A stretch of 64,000 nt of DNA from Levilactobacillus spicheri DSM 15429 (GTDB lineage: Bacteria > Bacillota > Bacilli > Lactobacillales > Lactobacillaceae): contig NZ_AZFC01000035.1 of NCBI RefSeq assembly GCF_001435095.1, positions 186,001 to 250,000 of the forward strand, written 5' to 3'. The translations under genes were made by a program, and so were the position numbers. The notes beneath the pieces were generated by a model. The model was not told the DNA's origin and searched no databases. It worked only from the letters and a program-made list of their open reading frames with translations. This document shows, piece after piece, positions 25,686 through 35,308 of the stretch (position 1 is the first letter of the stretch; every line of letters starts with the position of its first letter).

Positions 25686-27455
25686 TTATTCTTTGCTTTG
25701 TTGAATAATGTTCATAAATGCCTCACCATACTTATCCAACTTACTCTGCCCCACTCCGCGGACCTCGAGGAAGCTCGCGGGAGTCGTGGGTTGGACGGCG
25801 CACATGTCGTGCAGCGTCCGGTCGTTGAAGATGACAAAGGGTGGCACGTGCTGCTCCTCGGCCAATTGGTGGCGGAGTTCCCGCAACTGGCCAAAGAGTT
25901 CGTCGTCCTCGGGCGCCAGCCGCTGGGCCTGGCGCGCCATCTTCCGAAAGACCTGCTGCTCGCCCTTGAGCACCGTGACGCCCAGCGCCGTCACCTGCAA
26001 CGTGGGGTACTGGCCGCCCACGCTTTGCAGATACCCCGCGGCCGTCAAGAAGTCGATCAACTCGCCAACGCTCTTTTGCCGTTGGTTGCGCATGATGCCG
26101 TAGGTCGGCAACTGGTCGAGCTGCTGGTCAAGGACCCGTTTATTGTGGGCCCCGGTCAGGACCTGGGCCACGATGCCCTTGCCGTAGCGGGCCCGCAGCC
26201 GGACCACGCACGACAAGACCTTTTGAACGTCGGTCGTGACGTCCTGGGCCTCCCGGTCATCCCGACAATTGCTGCACCGGCCACACGGCTCCGACTGCTC
26301 GCCAAAGTAGTTCAGGATAAACTGCTGAAGACAGCCCTGCGTATTGGCGTATTGGTTCATCACCTGCAATTTCTGATAAGCGTGTTGCTTATGGGCCTCG
26401 TCCATCTCCGATTGGTCGATAAAGAAGTGCTGAATCTGCAGGTCCTGGGACCGGTAAAGCAGGATGGCCTCACTGGGCAAGCCATCCCGGCCGGCCCGCC
26501 CCGCCTCCTGGTAGTAGGCCTCGAGGGTCCCCGGCACCTGGGCGTGGATCACGAACCGCACGTTGCTCTTATCGATGCCCATCCCAAACGCGTTGGTCGC
26601 GACCATCACCTGTACCCGGTCATACAGAAAGTCCTCTTGATTCTGGCGCCGCTGCTCGTCCGGAAGCCCGGCGTGGTACGGGGCGGCGTTAATGTGGTGC
26701 TTGGTCAGCAGCTCCGTCAGCCGGTTGACTTCCTTGCGCGTGCTAGCATAAATGATGCCCGCCGCTTCCGCGTTGACCTTTAGGTAGTCCAACACGTATC
26801 GGTCGGTATCCTGATCCTTCACCACCGTCAGATTAAGGTTATCCCGGGCAAACCCGGTATTGACCTCGTCATCGGCGGGAATCTGGAGCCGGTCACGGAT
26901 GTCACGCGCCACCTGTTGGGTCGCGGTGGCCGTCAGGGCTAAGACTCGGGGATGAGTCGGCAACTGCTCGATGGCCGTGCTCAGTTCGAGATAGCTCGGT
27001 CGAAAGTCGTGGCCCCATTGCGAGATACAGTGCGCTTCGTCGACGGCCAGCAGATCGATCGGCAGCTGGCCCAGGGCGTGGACAAAGGCCTCCGAGTCCA
27101 ACCGTTCCGGGGCCACGTACAGGAGTTTGTAGACCCCCTGGTGCAGCGCCGCTAGCCGGTCCTGAATCTCGGGCCACTCCAGGCTACTATTAATGTAGGT
27201 AGCGGGGATTCCGCTGTCGTTGAGGGCGTCCACCTGATCCTTCATTAGAGAGATCAGTGGGGAGACCACGACCGTGATGCCATCAAACAACAACGCCGGA
27301 ATCTGGTAACACAGGGACTTCCCCCCACCGGTCGGCATGATGGCCAACGTGTTGTCGCCGGACAGCACGTGTTCGATGACCGAACGCTGACCGGGCCGAA
27401 AGTCGTCGTACCCGAAGGTCGTTTTTAAAACTTGTTGTGCCGCCGTTAAATCCAT
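25686..27455 (-). CDS. recQ: ATP-dependent DNA helicase RecQ
   Basis: 589 residues. Helicase core with Walker A MPTGGGKSLCYQ (K46), DEAH box in VDEAHCISQWGHDFRPSY near 137, and the zinc-binding cysteines CGRCSNC near 395. The RQC winged helix and a C-terminal HRDC domain (FNDRTLHDMCAVQPTTPASF) follow. It unwinds recombination intermediates and stalled forks. It is flanked by arabinoside genes but is a core gene; no operon partner. Confidence 0.95.
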   Translation of the reverse strand: MDLTAAQQVLKTTFGYDDFRPGQRSVIEHVLSGDNTLAIMPTGGGKSLCYQIPALLFDGITVVVSPLISLMKDQVDALNDSGIPATYINSSLEWPEIQDRLAALHQGVYKLLYVAPERLDSEAFVHALGQLPIDLLAVDEAHCISQWGHDFRPSYLELSTAIEQLPTHPRVLALTATATQQVARDIRDRLQIPADDEVNTGFARDNLNLTVVKDQDTDRYVLDYLKVNAEAAGIIYASTRKEVNRLTELLTKHHINAAPYHAGLPDEQRRQNQEDFLYDRVQVMVATNAFGMGIDKSNVRFVIHAQVPGTLEAYYQEAGRAGRDGLPSEAILLYRSQDLQIQHFFIDQSEMDEAHKQHAYQKLQVMNQYANTQGCLQQFILNYFGEQSEPCGRCSNCRDDREAQDVTTDVQKVLSCVVRLRARYGKGIVAQVLTGAHNKRVLDQQLDQLPTYGIMRNQRQKSVGELIDFLTAAGYLQSVGGQYPTLQVTALGVTVLKGEQQVFRKMARQAQRLAPEDDELFGQLRELRHQLAEEQHVPPFVIFNDRTLHDMCAVQPTTPASFLEVRGVGQSKLDKYGEAFMNIIQQSKE

Positions 27456-27633
27456 TCCGCTTGGCTCCTTCTTCTTAAGCTTAATGCCTCTATTTTACCG
27501 GCATTGTTCCGGGAGTACAACCGAACACCCACTCCCCGCGCAAAAGTTGCGTCAGCAAATTTTGCGTGCTAAGCACGTCTTTTTCAAAAATCAACCAGCT
27601 GACCAACCTTTCAGCGACTATGGAAATTAACAT

Positions 27634-27671
27634 TGTAAACGCTTGCAAAATCACCGTTCATTCGGCATACT
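27634..27671 (+). promoter_or_regulatory. promoter and cre-like box of acetoin reductase 1
   Basis: TTGCAA (27643-27648), 17 bases, CATACT (27666-27671). A cre-like TGTAAACGCTTGCA (27634-27647, 13/14) overlaps the -35. Very similar in layout to the promoter of copy 2. Confidence 0.55.
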
Positions 27672-27716
27672 GAGGGTGTTGTTGGTTACTTAGGTTTGTG
27701 AAGGGAGCTTACTTGT

Positions 27717-28505
27717 ATGAGTGAAGAAAAACGAGTTGCTGTCGTAACCGGTTCTGGCCGAGGCATTGGGAAAGGAATCGCCGAACGGTTAGCGAAGGAC
27801 GGATACAGCCTGGTCATCGCCGACTTTGACGCAAAGACCGCTGCCGAGACTGCCGAAGAGCTCAAGAGTAAGGGATTTGACGCGGTTAGTGCCGTGGGCG
27901 ACGTTTCCGACCCCGAAGCCCACAAGACCTTCGTGAAGACCGCGGTCGATAACTTCGGCCGACTCGATACTTACGTGAACAACGCCGGAATCGCCCAAAT
28001 CAAGCTGCTGCAAGACGAAACGCCGGAAGACATGCAAAAGATCTTCGGCATCAACGTCTTCGGTGACCTGTACGGGATTCAAGCCGCCACCGCCCAATTC
28101 AAAAAGCAAGACGATGGCGACAAGATTCGCAAGATCATCAACGCCTCCAGTATCGCCGGCCACATCGCCTTCGACCTGTTAGGCGCCTACTCCGCGACTA
28201 AGTTTGCCGTTCGGGGGCTGACTCAAGCCGCCGCCAAGGAACTGGGCAAGAAGCACATTACCGTCAACGCCTACTGCCCCGGTATCGTTGGAACCAGTAT
28301 GTGGAGCCTAATTGACGAAGAAATGGTCAAGCAACTGGGTGGTACCAAGGGTGAATACCTGAAGAAGTACTCCGAATCCATCACCCTGGGCCGGGTCGAA
28401 ACCCCAGAAGACGTGGCCAACTACGTCTCCTACTTAGGGTCCCACGACTCCGACTACATGACCGGTCAAGCCGTTCAAATCGACGGTGGGATTCAATTTA
28501 TTTAA
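27717..28505 (+). CDS. diacetyl/acetoin reductase (short-chain dehydrogenase), copy 1
   Basis: 262 residues. Short-chain dehydrogenase with [10 protein letters not shown] nucleotide-binding motif (11-20), NNAG near 88, catalytic Ser144/145, Tyr158 and Lys162 (YSATK). Sequence resembles the ButA-type diacetyl reductases/2,3-butanediol dehydrogenases, which reoxidise NADH by reducing diacetyl to acetoin or acetoin to butanediol. Stereochemistry cannot be told. Followed by a terminator and by a close paralogue. Confidence 0.85.
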   Translation: MSEEKRVAVVTGSGRGIGKGIAERLAKDGYSLVIADFDAKTAAETAEELKSKGFDAVSAVGDVSDPEAHKTFVKTAVDNFGRLDTYVNNAGIAQIKLLQDETPEDMQKIFGINVFGDLYGIQAATAQFKKQDDGDKIRKIINASSIAGHIAFDLLGAYSATKFAVRGLTQAAAKELGKKHITVNAYCPGIVGTSMWSLIDEEMVKQLGGTKGEYLKKYSESITLGRVETPEDVANYVSYLGSHDSDYMTGQAVQIDGGIQFI

Positions 28506-28540
28506 CTGTTTAAACCAGTATCGTCACTTGAAACCTCATG

Positions 28541-28570
28541 ACCCCCGGTAGGCTTATCGGGGGCCTTTTT
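28541..28570 (+). terminator. terminator of acetoin reductase 1
   Basis: CCCCCG pairs with CGGGGG over a short loop, followed by CCTTTTT. Confidence 0.8.
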
Positions 28571-28588
28571 GGGTGGTTAACATAATTT

Positions 28589-28741
28589 AAAATTCACAAT
28601 TAATCGAATGACAAATTAATCGCATCCATCTAATTTTTTTATTTTACTTGCGAAGTGACGCAAAACGCCGTGGTACTCCCCTTTTATTTTATTAATTTTC
28701 ATAAAAATTAGCCGTTCATCAAAAATTTAATTGTGAATTTT
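28589..28741. repeat. 15-bp inverted repeat flanking the region upstream of copy 2
   Basis: Arm 28589-28603 is an exact inverted copy of 28727-28741, 123 bases apart. Both contain TTCACAA/TTGTGAA, the half-site of the redox regulator Rex. The stretch between is AT-rich and gene-free. Confidence 0.5.
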
Positions 28742-28772
28742 CTTGCAAATTCAACCGAACTATCGGTATACT
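28731..28772 (+). promoter_or_regulatory. promoter and Rex-like box of acetoin reductase 2
   Basis: TTGCAA (28743-28748), 18 bases, TATACT (28767-28772). TTGTGAATTTTCTTGCAA (28731-28748) matches about 15 of 18 positions of a Rex operator (TTGTGAA, four to five bases, TTCACAA) and covers the -35. This would link expression to the NADH/NAD ratio; inference. Confidence 0.45.
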
Positions 28773-28818
28773 GAAAACATCAAAAAATAATGAAGTCGTA
28801 CGGAAGGGGTATTTATCA

Positions 28819-29607
28819 ATGAGTGAAGAAGCACGTGTCGCAGTTGTTACGGGATCAGGTCGAGGTATCGGTAAAGGAATTGCTGAGCAATTAGCTTCAG
28901 ATGGTTACAGCTTGGTCATCGCCGATTACGATGGCACCACCGCCGCTGCAACTGCCCAAGAATTAAACGACAAGGGGTACCATGCTGTCAGTGTTGCGGG
29001 CGATGTTTCCGAACCTGCCGCTCATAAGGCTTTCGTTCAGGCAGCTGTCGACAACTTTGGCCGCTTAGACACCTACGTCAACAATGCCGGAATCGCCCAA
29101 ATCAAGCTGCTGCAAGACGAAACCCCCGAAGACATGCAAAAGATCTTTAGTGTGAACGTCTTCGGTGACCTTTACGGGATCCAGGCCGCTACCGCCCAAT
29201 TCGAAAAACAAGACGATGGCGACAAGATTCGCAAGATCATCAACGCCTCCAGTATCGCCGGCCACATCGCCTTTGACCTGTTAGGGGCTTACTCAGCCAC
29301 CAAGTTTGCGGTGCGTGGTTTGACCCAGGCTGCTGCTAAGGAACTGGGCAAGAAACACATCACGGTCAACGCCTACTGCCCTGGCATCGTTGGGACCAGT
29401 ATGTGGAGCCTGATCGACGAAGAAATGGTCAAGCAACTTGGCGGTACCAAGGGTGAATACCTGAAGAAGTATTCCGAATCCATCACTCTGGGCCGCGTTG
29501 AAACCCCAGAAGACGTTGCCAACTACGTCTCCTTCTTAGGATCCACTAAGTCTGATTACATGACCGGCCAAGCCGTTCAAATCGACGGTGGGATTCAATT
29601 CATCTAG
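28819..29607 (+). CDS. diacetyl/acetoin reductase (short-chain dehydrogenase), copy 2
   Basis: 262 residues, same motifs and length as copy 1. About 19 of the first 79 residues differ from copy 1, but only about 6 of the remaining 183. A 65-base tract is identical in DNA (28107-28171 and 29209-29273). This suggests a tandem duplication with later gene conversion or selection on the C-terminal half. It has its own promoter and terminator. Confidence 0.85.
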   Translation: MSEEARVAVVTGSGRGIGKGIAEQLASDGYSLVIADYDGTTAAATAQELNDKGYHAVSVAGDVSEPAAHKAFVQAAVDNFGRLDTYVNNAGIAQIKLLQDETPEDMQKIFSVNVFGDLYGIQAATAQFEKQDDGDKIRKIINASSIAGHIAFDLLGAYSATKFAVRGLTQAAAKELGKKHITVNAYCPGIVGTSMWSLIDEEMVKQLGGTKGEYLKKYSESITLGRVETPEDVANYVSFLGSTKSDYMTGQAVQIDGGIQFI

Positions 29608-29620
29608 AACCATCAGTCGT

Positions 29621-29666
29621 AAAAGTGCCACTGAGCATCCAATTGGATGGCCAGTGGCACTTTTTC
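29621..29666. terminator. bidirectional terminator between reductase 2 and CoA-disulfide reductase
   Basis: A 13-bp perfect stem (29621-29633 with 29652-29664) and an inner CATCC/GGATG hairpin, with T runs in both directions. It serves the two convergent genes. Confidence 0.85.
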
Positions 29667-29670
29667 TTTC

Positions 29671-31371
29671 TTATAAGTCAAAGGCATATGCGGTGACAAT
29701 GGGTTCACGATTCGTGGTGATATCCCGGAAATACTCATATTCACACAGCGCATTAAAGGAACCAGCAACGTTGTAAACATTGGTGTAGCCTAAGTTGCCT
29801 AGCGCCCGCGTCACGTTATAACTTCGTTTGGCCGTTGCGCAGTGCAGATAGACGGGATGGTCGTGCGAAATCTCAGCTAAGCGGCGCCGGAACTGACTCA
29901 TCGGAATATTGCGTGCCGTGGTAATGTGTCCGCGGGCATACTCGCCGGGTTCCCGAACGTCAATGATATCGGCGTTCTTAGAAACCAGATCACGGACCGT
30001 CGTAACGGGCACCTGGCGATACTCCCCGTTTAGCAGGTTCGTGGCGACCAGCCCCGCAAAGTTAACGGCATTCTTCGTCGTACTAAACATTGGTTGATAA
30101 CATAACTCCAAATCGCCTAAATCTTCAACGGTCCCGTGTTGTTGCATCACCGTGGCAATGATATCGATCTGCTTGTCGACGTCCCCTTTGCCCACGGCTT
30201 GCGCACCATAAAGGGCCCCCGTTACGGCATCAAAAACAACTTTAAGGTAAATTGGATGAGCTCCCGGCATCAGGCCCACCTTATCCGTAGGAATCACCAA
30301 CGCACTCTGGACGGACCAGCCCTGTTGCCGCCCCATGGCTTCCGTGTACCCGACCGAGGCCACGTTCAGCTCAAAGACCGGCAAGCACTGCGCCCCGTAA
30401 AATCCCCGGTTGCGGATTGGGCGGCCATACACGTGGTCGACCGCACGGCGGGCTTCCATTTGTGCCGGCCAAGCCAAGCCTAATCGCTTGGCCTGATGGG
30501 TCAACGCATCCTGGCTCTCGATGGCATCCCCTACTGCGTAAACATGCGGTAAATTCGTCTGGTAATGCTGGTTGACCTGGATGCCACCGGTCTGCCCCAA
30601 CTGAATGCCCGCCAACTGTGCCAAGCGGACGTCGGGTGTGCCCCCCACAGCCATGACCACCGCAGTCGCTGGAATCGTCTCACCGGAAGCCAAGGTCACG
30701 GCCGACTTCGATATCCCCGTCACCTGTTGGTTAACGAGAACGTTGACGTGGTGGTCGTGCAACTGCTTATGCACGATTTGTACCAAGTCATCATCCAGTG
30801 TCGACAGGACTTGGGACCGCTGCTCAATCAACGTGACCCGGTACCCGGCGTGGGTCAAATTTTCGGCGGTCTCGATACCGATGAAGCCGCCACCGATGAC
30901 CGCCACGTGGGTTGCTTGGTGGTCGTGTAAGTAGTCATCTAAAGCCACCACGTCCGTCACGTTTCGCAACGTAAAAACCTGTTCTCCCTGAACCCCATCG
31001 ATGGCTTGTGGCCGGTTCGCCACGGTTCCGGGGGCCAAGAATAGCTCGTCGTAGTGGTCCGTCGTGAGGTCGCCGGTCTGACAGTTTTTGACCTGCACCG
31101 TCTGGTTCGCCGCGTTGATCTGCACGACCTCGTGGTTGACCACGGCCTCGATATTGTATTGCGCTTTAAACTGCGCCGGTGTCATCATGACCAGTTGCTG
31201 CGCCTGCCGGACCGTTCGCGATAAATAGTAGGGAAGCGAACAGTTGGAGAACCCCACATCCGGCCCTTTTTCATACATGGTAATCTGCGCCTGTTCATCC
31301 AGTCGCCGGGCTCGTGCGGCCACGGAAGCCCCGCCCGCGACGCCACCGACTATCACGATTTTTTTACTCAC
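29671..31371 (-). CDS. CoA-disulfide reductase/NADH oxidase-like protein with rhodanese domain
   Basis: 566 residues. FAD- and NAD(P)H-binding fold (IVIVGGVAGGASVAARARR at the N-terminus; VAVIGGGFIGIETAENL near 157). The single redox cysteine C44 in FSNCSLPYYL is typical of CoA-disulfide reductases and NADH oxidases. The C-terminal 100 residues are a rhodanese domain with C511 in YLHCATAKRSY. This fusion handles CoA or protein persulfides/disulfides in known homologues. The GTG start has AAGGAG 9 bases upstream. Single gene. Confidence 0.88.
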   Translation of the reverse strand: MSKKIVIVGGVAGGASVAARARRLDEQAQITMYEKGPDVGFSNCSLPYYLSRTVRQAQQLVMMTPAQFKAQYNIEAVVNHEVVQINAANQTVQVKNCQTGDLTTDHYDELFLAPGTVANRPQAIDGVQGEQVFTLRNVTDVVALDDYLHDHQATHVAVIGGGFIGIETAENLTHAGYRVTLIEQRSQVLSTLDDDLVQIVHKQLHDHHVNVLVNQQVTGISKSAVTLASGETIPATAVVMAVGGTPDVRLAQLAGIQLGQTGGIQVNQHYQTNLPHVYAVGDAIESQDALTHQAKRLGLAWPAQMEARRAVDHVYGRPIRNRGFYGAQCLPVFELNVASVGYTEAMGRQQGWSVQSALVIPTDKVGLMPGAHPIYLKVVFDAVTGALYGAQAVGKGDVDKQIDIIATVMQQHGTVEDLGDLELCYQPMFSTTKNAVNFAGLVATNLLNGEYRQVPVTTVRDLVSKNADIIDVREPGEYARGHITTARNIPMSQFRRRLAEISHDHPVYLHCATAKRSYNVTRALGNLGYTNVYNVAGSFNALCEYEYFRDITTNREPIVTAYAFDL

Positions 31372-31394
31372 GGTTACCCACTCCTTCTGATTTA

Positions 31395-31448
31395 TGAAAC
31401 CGATTACTAGATACCCCTAGTGTACCCGATAACGCTTAGTGAGGCCAA
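31395..31448 (-). promoter_or_regulatory. promoter and cre-like box of CoA-disulfide reductase gene
   Basis: On the minus strand TTGGCC (31443-31448), 18 bases and TACACT (31419-31424). Downstream is a cre-like box (31395-31408, 13/14). Confidence 0.45.
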
Positions 31449-31467
31449 CCATGACCATTCGATCAGC

Positions 31468-31495
31468 AAAAAAGCAGCCGAAATTATCGACTGCT
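31468..31495 (-). terminator. terminator of the GH127 operon
   Basis: On the minus strand a 9-bp stem (AGCAGTCGA with TCGGCTGCT) is followed by TTTTTT. Confidence 0.8.
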
Positions 31496-31514
31496 CTTGC
31501 TGATTCATGCAACT

Positions 31515-33473
31515 TTAAAACTCACGGTTCAACCAAACTCGCATTTGTCCCTCCTCCCGGTTGGCCCAGGCGTAGTAAGGAATCAGTTTCAACGCCGCCG
31601 GTTGCCGGTTCCCATCACTCGTTGAATAGAGCGGCTGATCCGGATCATCGGGGACGGCGCGTTGGGCCGCAATCGAAATACTCCCGACCCCATTTAAGAG
31701 GTGCGCATCAAACTGATAGGTCGTCGCATCCTTCGGTGACACTTCGTAGCCAGCCAACGGCACGGGATTATCCGCTGCTTCTGCCGCATAAACAATGGGC
31801 CCCCGTTGAATGGCGACCTTACCGAAGTCTGCGCTGACGCGATTATTGGCCCGCATAAACTTCACGGCCATGTCGAGCGACAGCTCAATCGTGGTATCAG
31901 CGGACACGTTCAGGTAGATAAACCCGTCTACAACGTCTGCCGTCTGCTGCTGGCCATTAACGGTCAAGCCAAAGTTAGGTGACCAGGCCGGAATCCGCAG
32001 GCCCAGTTTGAAGGTCACCTGGTCTGGGTCCTTCACAGCATAGTGAATCTCACCACTCCAGGGGAAATTATTCGTCTGCGTAATCGCCACGTCGTTGTCA
32101 AAACTAGCTTGATTAGAAATAAATTGGTGCGAAAGAATCGTGTGCTCCTTGACCGTATACAGGTACTGATCGACTGACGTAATCAAGCGGGCTAGATTAG
32201 CAGGACAGCAGGCACAGCCAAACCAGTCGGCCCGGTGGGTCAAGACGTGTGACTTCCCGGGATTCAGTTTGCTAGCGGTTGGATCGGCCTCCAGTGGGTT
32301 CACGTAGAAGAAGTGTTTGCCATCCAGTGACATCCCACTTAACGCCCCGTTAAAGAGTTCTTTTTCCAAAACGTCGGCATACTCACCCTTCGCATCCAAA
32401 TTCAACATTTGCCGGGCAAAGAAGGCCATCCCCACCGAGGCACAGGTTTCCCCGTACATGGTGTCGTTGGGCAGATCATAATCGTAGGTCAAGGCTTCGC
32501 CGCTGGTTGTTGACCCAATATTTCCCGTGATGTACATTTGCCGCTTAACTAAGTCATTCCAGAAGCGGTGGCAGGCCGCTAGCAAGTCCTTATCACCCGT
32601 ATAGCGGGCAACGTAGGCCATTCCCGTACACAGGTAAACGACCCGCACAGCGTGGCCTTGGGGAACTTTCTGGTCCTTGATGGGTTCTGCCGCCAAAAAG
32701 TAGGTCAAATCAGGTTCTTGCATCCCCCGAATGATGTCCCGGTCAGTCGATTCGCCGTCAACGGCCAGCTGTTTATCAAAGAAGTGCGGATCCTGGCCCC
32801 GCTGGTTCAGGAAATAGTGGGCCAAGTCCAGATACTTTTCGTTTTGCGTCACTTCGTATAAGCGGGCTAACGCTAATTCGATTTCGGGGTGCCCATCAAA
32901 TCCTGGAATCTGACCATCTCCTAGACCGAAGTTCCGGTCGATACAATCGGCCATTCGCGTCGCAATATCGAGGGATTTTTGATTCCCCGTTGCCTGATAA
33001 TAAGCGACCCCCGCTTCAATGTAATGGCCCATGGTATACAGTTCATGGGACTGCTGTAGGCGTTTAAACTTCCGTTCGGGCGCATCGATTTGGAAGTAAG
33101 TCGACAGGTACCCATCGTCCTCCTGCGCATCCGCAATCAGGTCGATCAGGTTATCGGTGATTTTTCGTAAATCGGCGTTCGGCTGGTACCCAAAGGAATA
33201 GGCCGCCGCTTCTAACCACTTGTAGACGTCGGTGTCCTGAAATGGAAACCCATAATGATGCCCCGTTTGTTGTCCGGCCGCAATCTTTAAGTTGGCAACC
33301 GCGTGGCTGCTCTTATCGTGACCGTTATTCTGGGGATCAACCGAAATGGCGATACCGGCTTCATCGTTCATAACTTCCCATTGATAAGGAAGGACTTCCT
33401 TAACCACTAATTCGCGGTAACGTTTCCAAAAATCAGATGTAATTTCAACGTGGTTTACTTTCAGTTCAGGCAT
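31515..33473 (-). CDS. GH127 beta-L-arabinofuranosidase
   Basis: 652 residues, intracellular. The zinc-binding and catalytic residues of the family are present: E342 and C344 in YGETCAS, and C422 and C423 in GCACCPANL. The spacing is nearly that of HypBA1 (E338, C340, C417, C418). The cysteine is the nucleophile. It removes beta-L-arabinofuranose from beta-arabino-oligosaccharides such as those on plant hydroxyproline-rich glycoproteins. It follows a GPH symporter by 28 bases in the same operon, so import and cleavage are linked. Clear family assignment; natural substrate inferred. Confidence 0.93.
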   Translation of the reverse strand: MPELKVNHVEITSDFWKRYRELVVKEVLPYQWEVMNDEAGIAISVDPQNNGHDKSSHAVANLKIAAGQQTGHHYGFPFQDTDVYKWLEAAAYSFGYQPNADLRKITDNLIDLIADAQEDDGYLSTYFQIDAPERKFKRLQQSHELYTMGHYIEAGVAYYQATGNQKSLDIATRMADCIDRNFGLGDGQIPGFDGHPEIELALARLYEVTQNEKYLDLAHYFLNQRGQDPHFFDKQLAVDGESTDRDIIRGMQEPDLTYFLAAEPIKDQKVPQGHAVRVVYLCTGMAYVARYTGDKDLLAACHRFWNDLVKRQMYITGNIGSTTSGEALTYDYDLPNDTMYGETCASVGMAFFARQMLNLDAKGEYADVLEKELFNGALSGMSLDGKHFFYVNPLEADPTASKLNPGKSHVLTHRADWFGCACCPANLARLITSVDQYLYTVKEHTILSHQFISNQASFDNDVAITQTNNFPWSGEIHYAVKDPDQVTFKLGLRIPAWSPNFGLTVNGQQQTADVVDGFIYLNVSADTTIELSLDMAVKFMRANNRVSADFGKVAIQRGPIVYAAEAADNPVPLAGYEVSPKDATTYQFDAHLLNGVGSISIAAQRAVPDDPDQPLYSTSDGNRQPAALKLIPYYAWANREEGQMRVWLNREF

Positions 33474-33501
33474 TTTATGAACACTCCTTTTATTTAACTC
33501 A

Positions 33502-34911
33502 CTACTTGACGGTCTCGGCTTCCTCTTGAGCTCGCCGTTCTGCTAATTCTTCAGTCACCACTGGCTCGTGCTTTTCCCACTTGCGGTAGAAGACCATACA
33601 GAGCGCACTTAATGCATAAATAATAACGGGAACCCAGATAAACGTGAAACTAATGGCGGTGAGACTCTCAGCCGCCTGAACGGCTTTAGCGGCCGTAAAC
33701 CCAAACGCCGCTAAAATTCTGGCAGCAATAAAGGAACCAATCCCAGACCCCATCTGGATACAGAACGACGCCCCCATGGCGGTTAAGAATCCGTTGGCTC
33801 GAATGCCATTTTTCCATTCACCAAAGTCAACCGTGTCACCGACCATCGAGAAGAACATGGTCATCGCTGAACCAGAACCGATGCAGGCGAGGCACCAGCC
33901 AACTAATGCCGAGGTGACGTTCGTCCCAGCGAATCCAATCCAAATCTGACCAATCATGGTCAACGACAACATCAGAATCGTGGTCCCCCACTTATGTAAG
34001 TATTTAACGACAAACGGTACCGACGCCATCCCCAAGATTTGAATGATGGAGAATCCGTTAAAGATTGAAATCAGGCTCTTATTATCTAAATTGTATTGGA
34101 AATAGTAGGGTAAAGCCGCATTTCGGGCGGAATAGGCCGTCCACAAGAGCAGGTTCGCCAGGACAATCAAGACCCATGGCCAGTTGTTCTTAGTGGCCTT
34201 CACACTTTCTCGAATCGTAATGATTTTTTCTTCACCGATATTCTTTTCCCGCATATCTAAGAAGGCAATCATCAAAACGATAAACGCAATGACCGCATAC
34301 AGACCAACGGCCAAGGACCAACCACGCCGCTCGTTACCATTGCCCAGTGCCGATGCTAATGGCATCACAAACGTCACGGCAAAGAAGTTCCCAACGTTTC
34401 CTAAAACCATTCGAATTGAGTTGGCAGAAGTCCGTTCGTCCGAATTAGCCGAAAGGTTCGGTAAAACGGACGTGATAGGCGTCGACAACGCCGTGTACGT
34501 TAGTTCGGCAATGATGTACATCGCGCCGGCATAGATGATCTTTGCCGTGCTTCCCAACGCTGGCGTCGTAAAGAGTAACCAGACCGAAATCGTAAATGGT
34601 AGCGCCATCCATAGGAACCATGGCCGGTTCTTTCCGTATTTACTATGGGTGTGGTCAACCAAGACCCCCATGACGGGTGCTCCCAAGGCATCGATAAATC
34701 GCCCCAATAAGAGCAAGGCCCCAGCGGTCCCGACATCCAGGCCGAAGACGTTGGTAAAGAAATACAACATGTAAGACCCAATCAAGGTATACAGAAGATT
34801 CCCGGCCATATCAGTGAACCCATACGTTAATTTTCGATGAAACGGTAATTTATCGCTAGCCAGCATCGCCTGCGCGGCAGCAACATTTTGATCAGTACTG
34901 TTCGAACTCAT
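33502..34911 (-). CDS. GPH-family sugar:cation symporter (beta-arabinoside unit)
   Basis: 469 residues with about 12 membrane segments; paralogue of the symporter at 7950-9323 (shared DMAGNLLYT, GVLVDHTHSKYG, SANSDERTSANSIRM). GGAGGG lies 7 bases before the ATG at 34911 (MSSNST). A start at 34926 would begin inside the ribosome site, the same trap as in araB. It probably imports the substrate of the GH127 enzyme encoded directly downstream. Confidence 0.9.
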   Translation of the reverse strand: MSSNSTDQNVAAAQAMLASDKLPFHRKLTYGFTDMAGNLLYTLIGSYMLYFFTNVFGLDVGTAGALLLLGRFIDALGAPVMGVLVDHTHSKYGKNRPWFLWMALPFTISVWLLFTTPALGSTAKIIYAGAMYIIAELTYTALSTPITSVLPNLSANSDERTSANSIRMVLGNVGNFFAVTFVMPLASALGNGNERRGWSLAVGLYAVIAFIVLMIAFLDMREKNIGEEKIITIRESVKATKNNWPWVLIVLANLLLWTAYSARNAALPYYFQYNLDNKSLISIFNGFSIIQILGMASVPFVVKYLHKWGTTILMLSLTMIGQIWIGFAGTNVTSALVGWCLACIGSGSAMTMFFSMVGDTVDFGEWKNGIRANGFLTAMGASFCIQMGSGIGSFIAARILAAFGFTAAKAVQAAESLTAISFTFIWVPVIIYALSALCMVFYRKWEKHEPVVTEELAERRAQEEAETVK

Positions 34912-34967
34912 TTTAAAACCCTCCATCCATCAGCTGTTCGTAACCTAAAGACTTAGATGATGTTCCG

Positions 34968-35168
34968 TTACTTATTTGAAATTCTTTTTTGACTATCGTG
35001 GGCCAAGCTCACATAAATGATGAGCATCAGGACGGTACCCCCGATGATTGTGGTGAGATTATTGGGAATCGTATGGTCCGCAACCTTCCAGGCCAGCCCA
35101 ATAAAAATAAGCTGTAAAATCCACGAAATAATCGATTGACTGGCAAATAATTTCCCAAATAGTTTCAT
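34968..35168 (-). CDS. small membrane protein, two membrane segments
   Basis: 66 residues: a short start, a hydrophobic segment (ISWILQLIFIGLAWKV), a turn and a second segment (IGGTVLMLIIYVSLA), then a basic tail. AGGAAA lies upstream of the ATG. It is the first gene of the operon with the GPH symporter and GH127. No family recognised; it may assist the transporter. Real-gene status rests on ribosome site, composition and position. Confidence 0.6.
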   Translation of the reverse strand: MKLFGKLFASQSIISWILQLIFIGLAWKVADHTIPNNLTTIIGGTVLMLIIYVSLAHDSQKRISNK

Positions 35169-35308
35169 TTTAAAGTTTCCTTTCGCCCAACGCTGGAACG
35201 GATTCCTCCGTTTCAGCCATCATGACCAACTTGTAAATAAGGTTTTGTGCGCACCCGGGAACTTCATCCCCCAACGAAGCTACCCAGTCTATTTATTTAC
35301 GTTTTCAT

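Noticed and set aside
25698-26783. 361-codon frame opposite recQ
   Set aside because: Antisense shadow of recQ.
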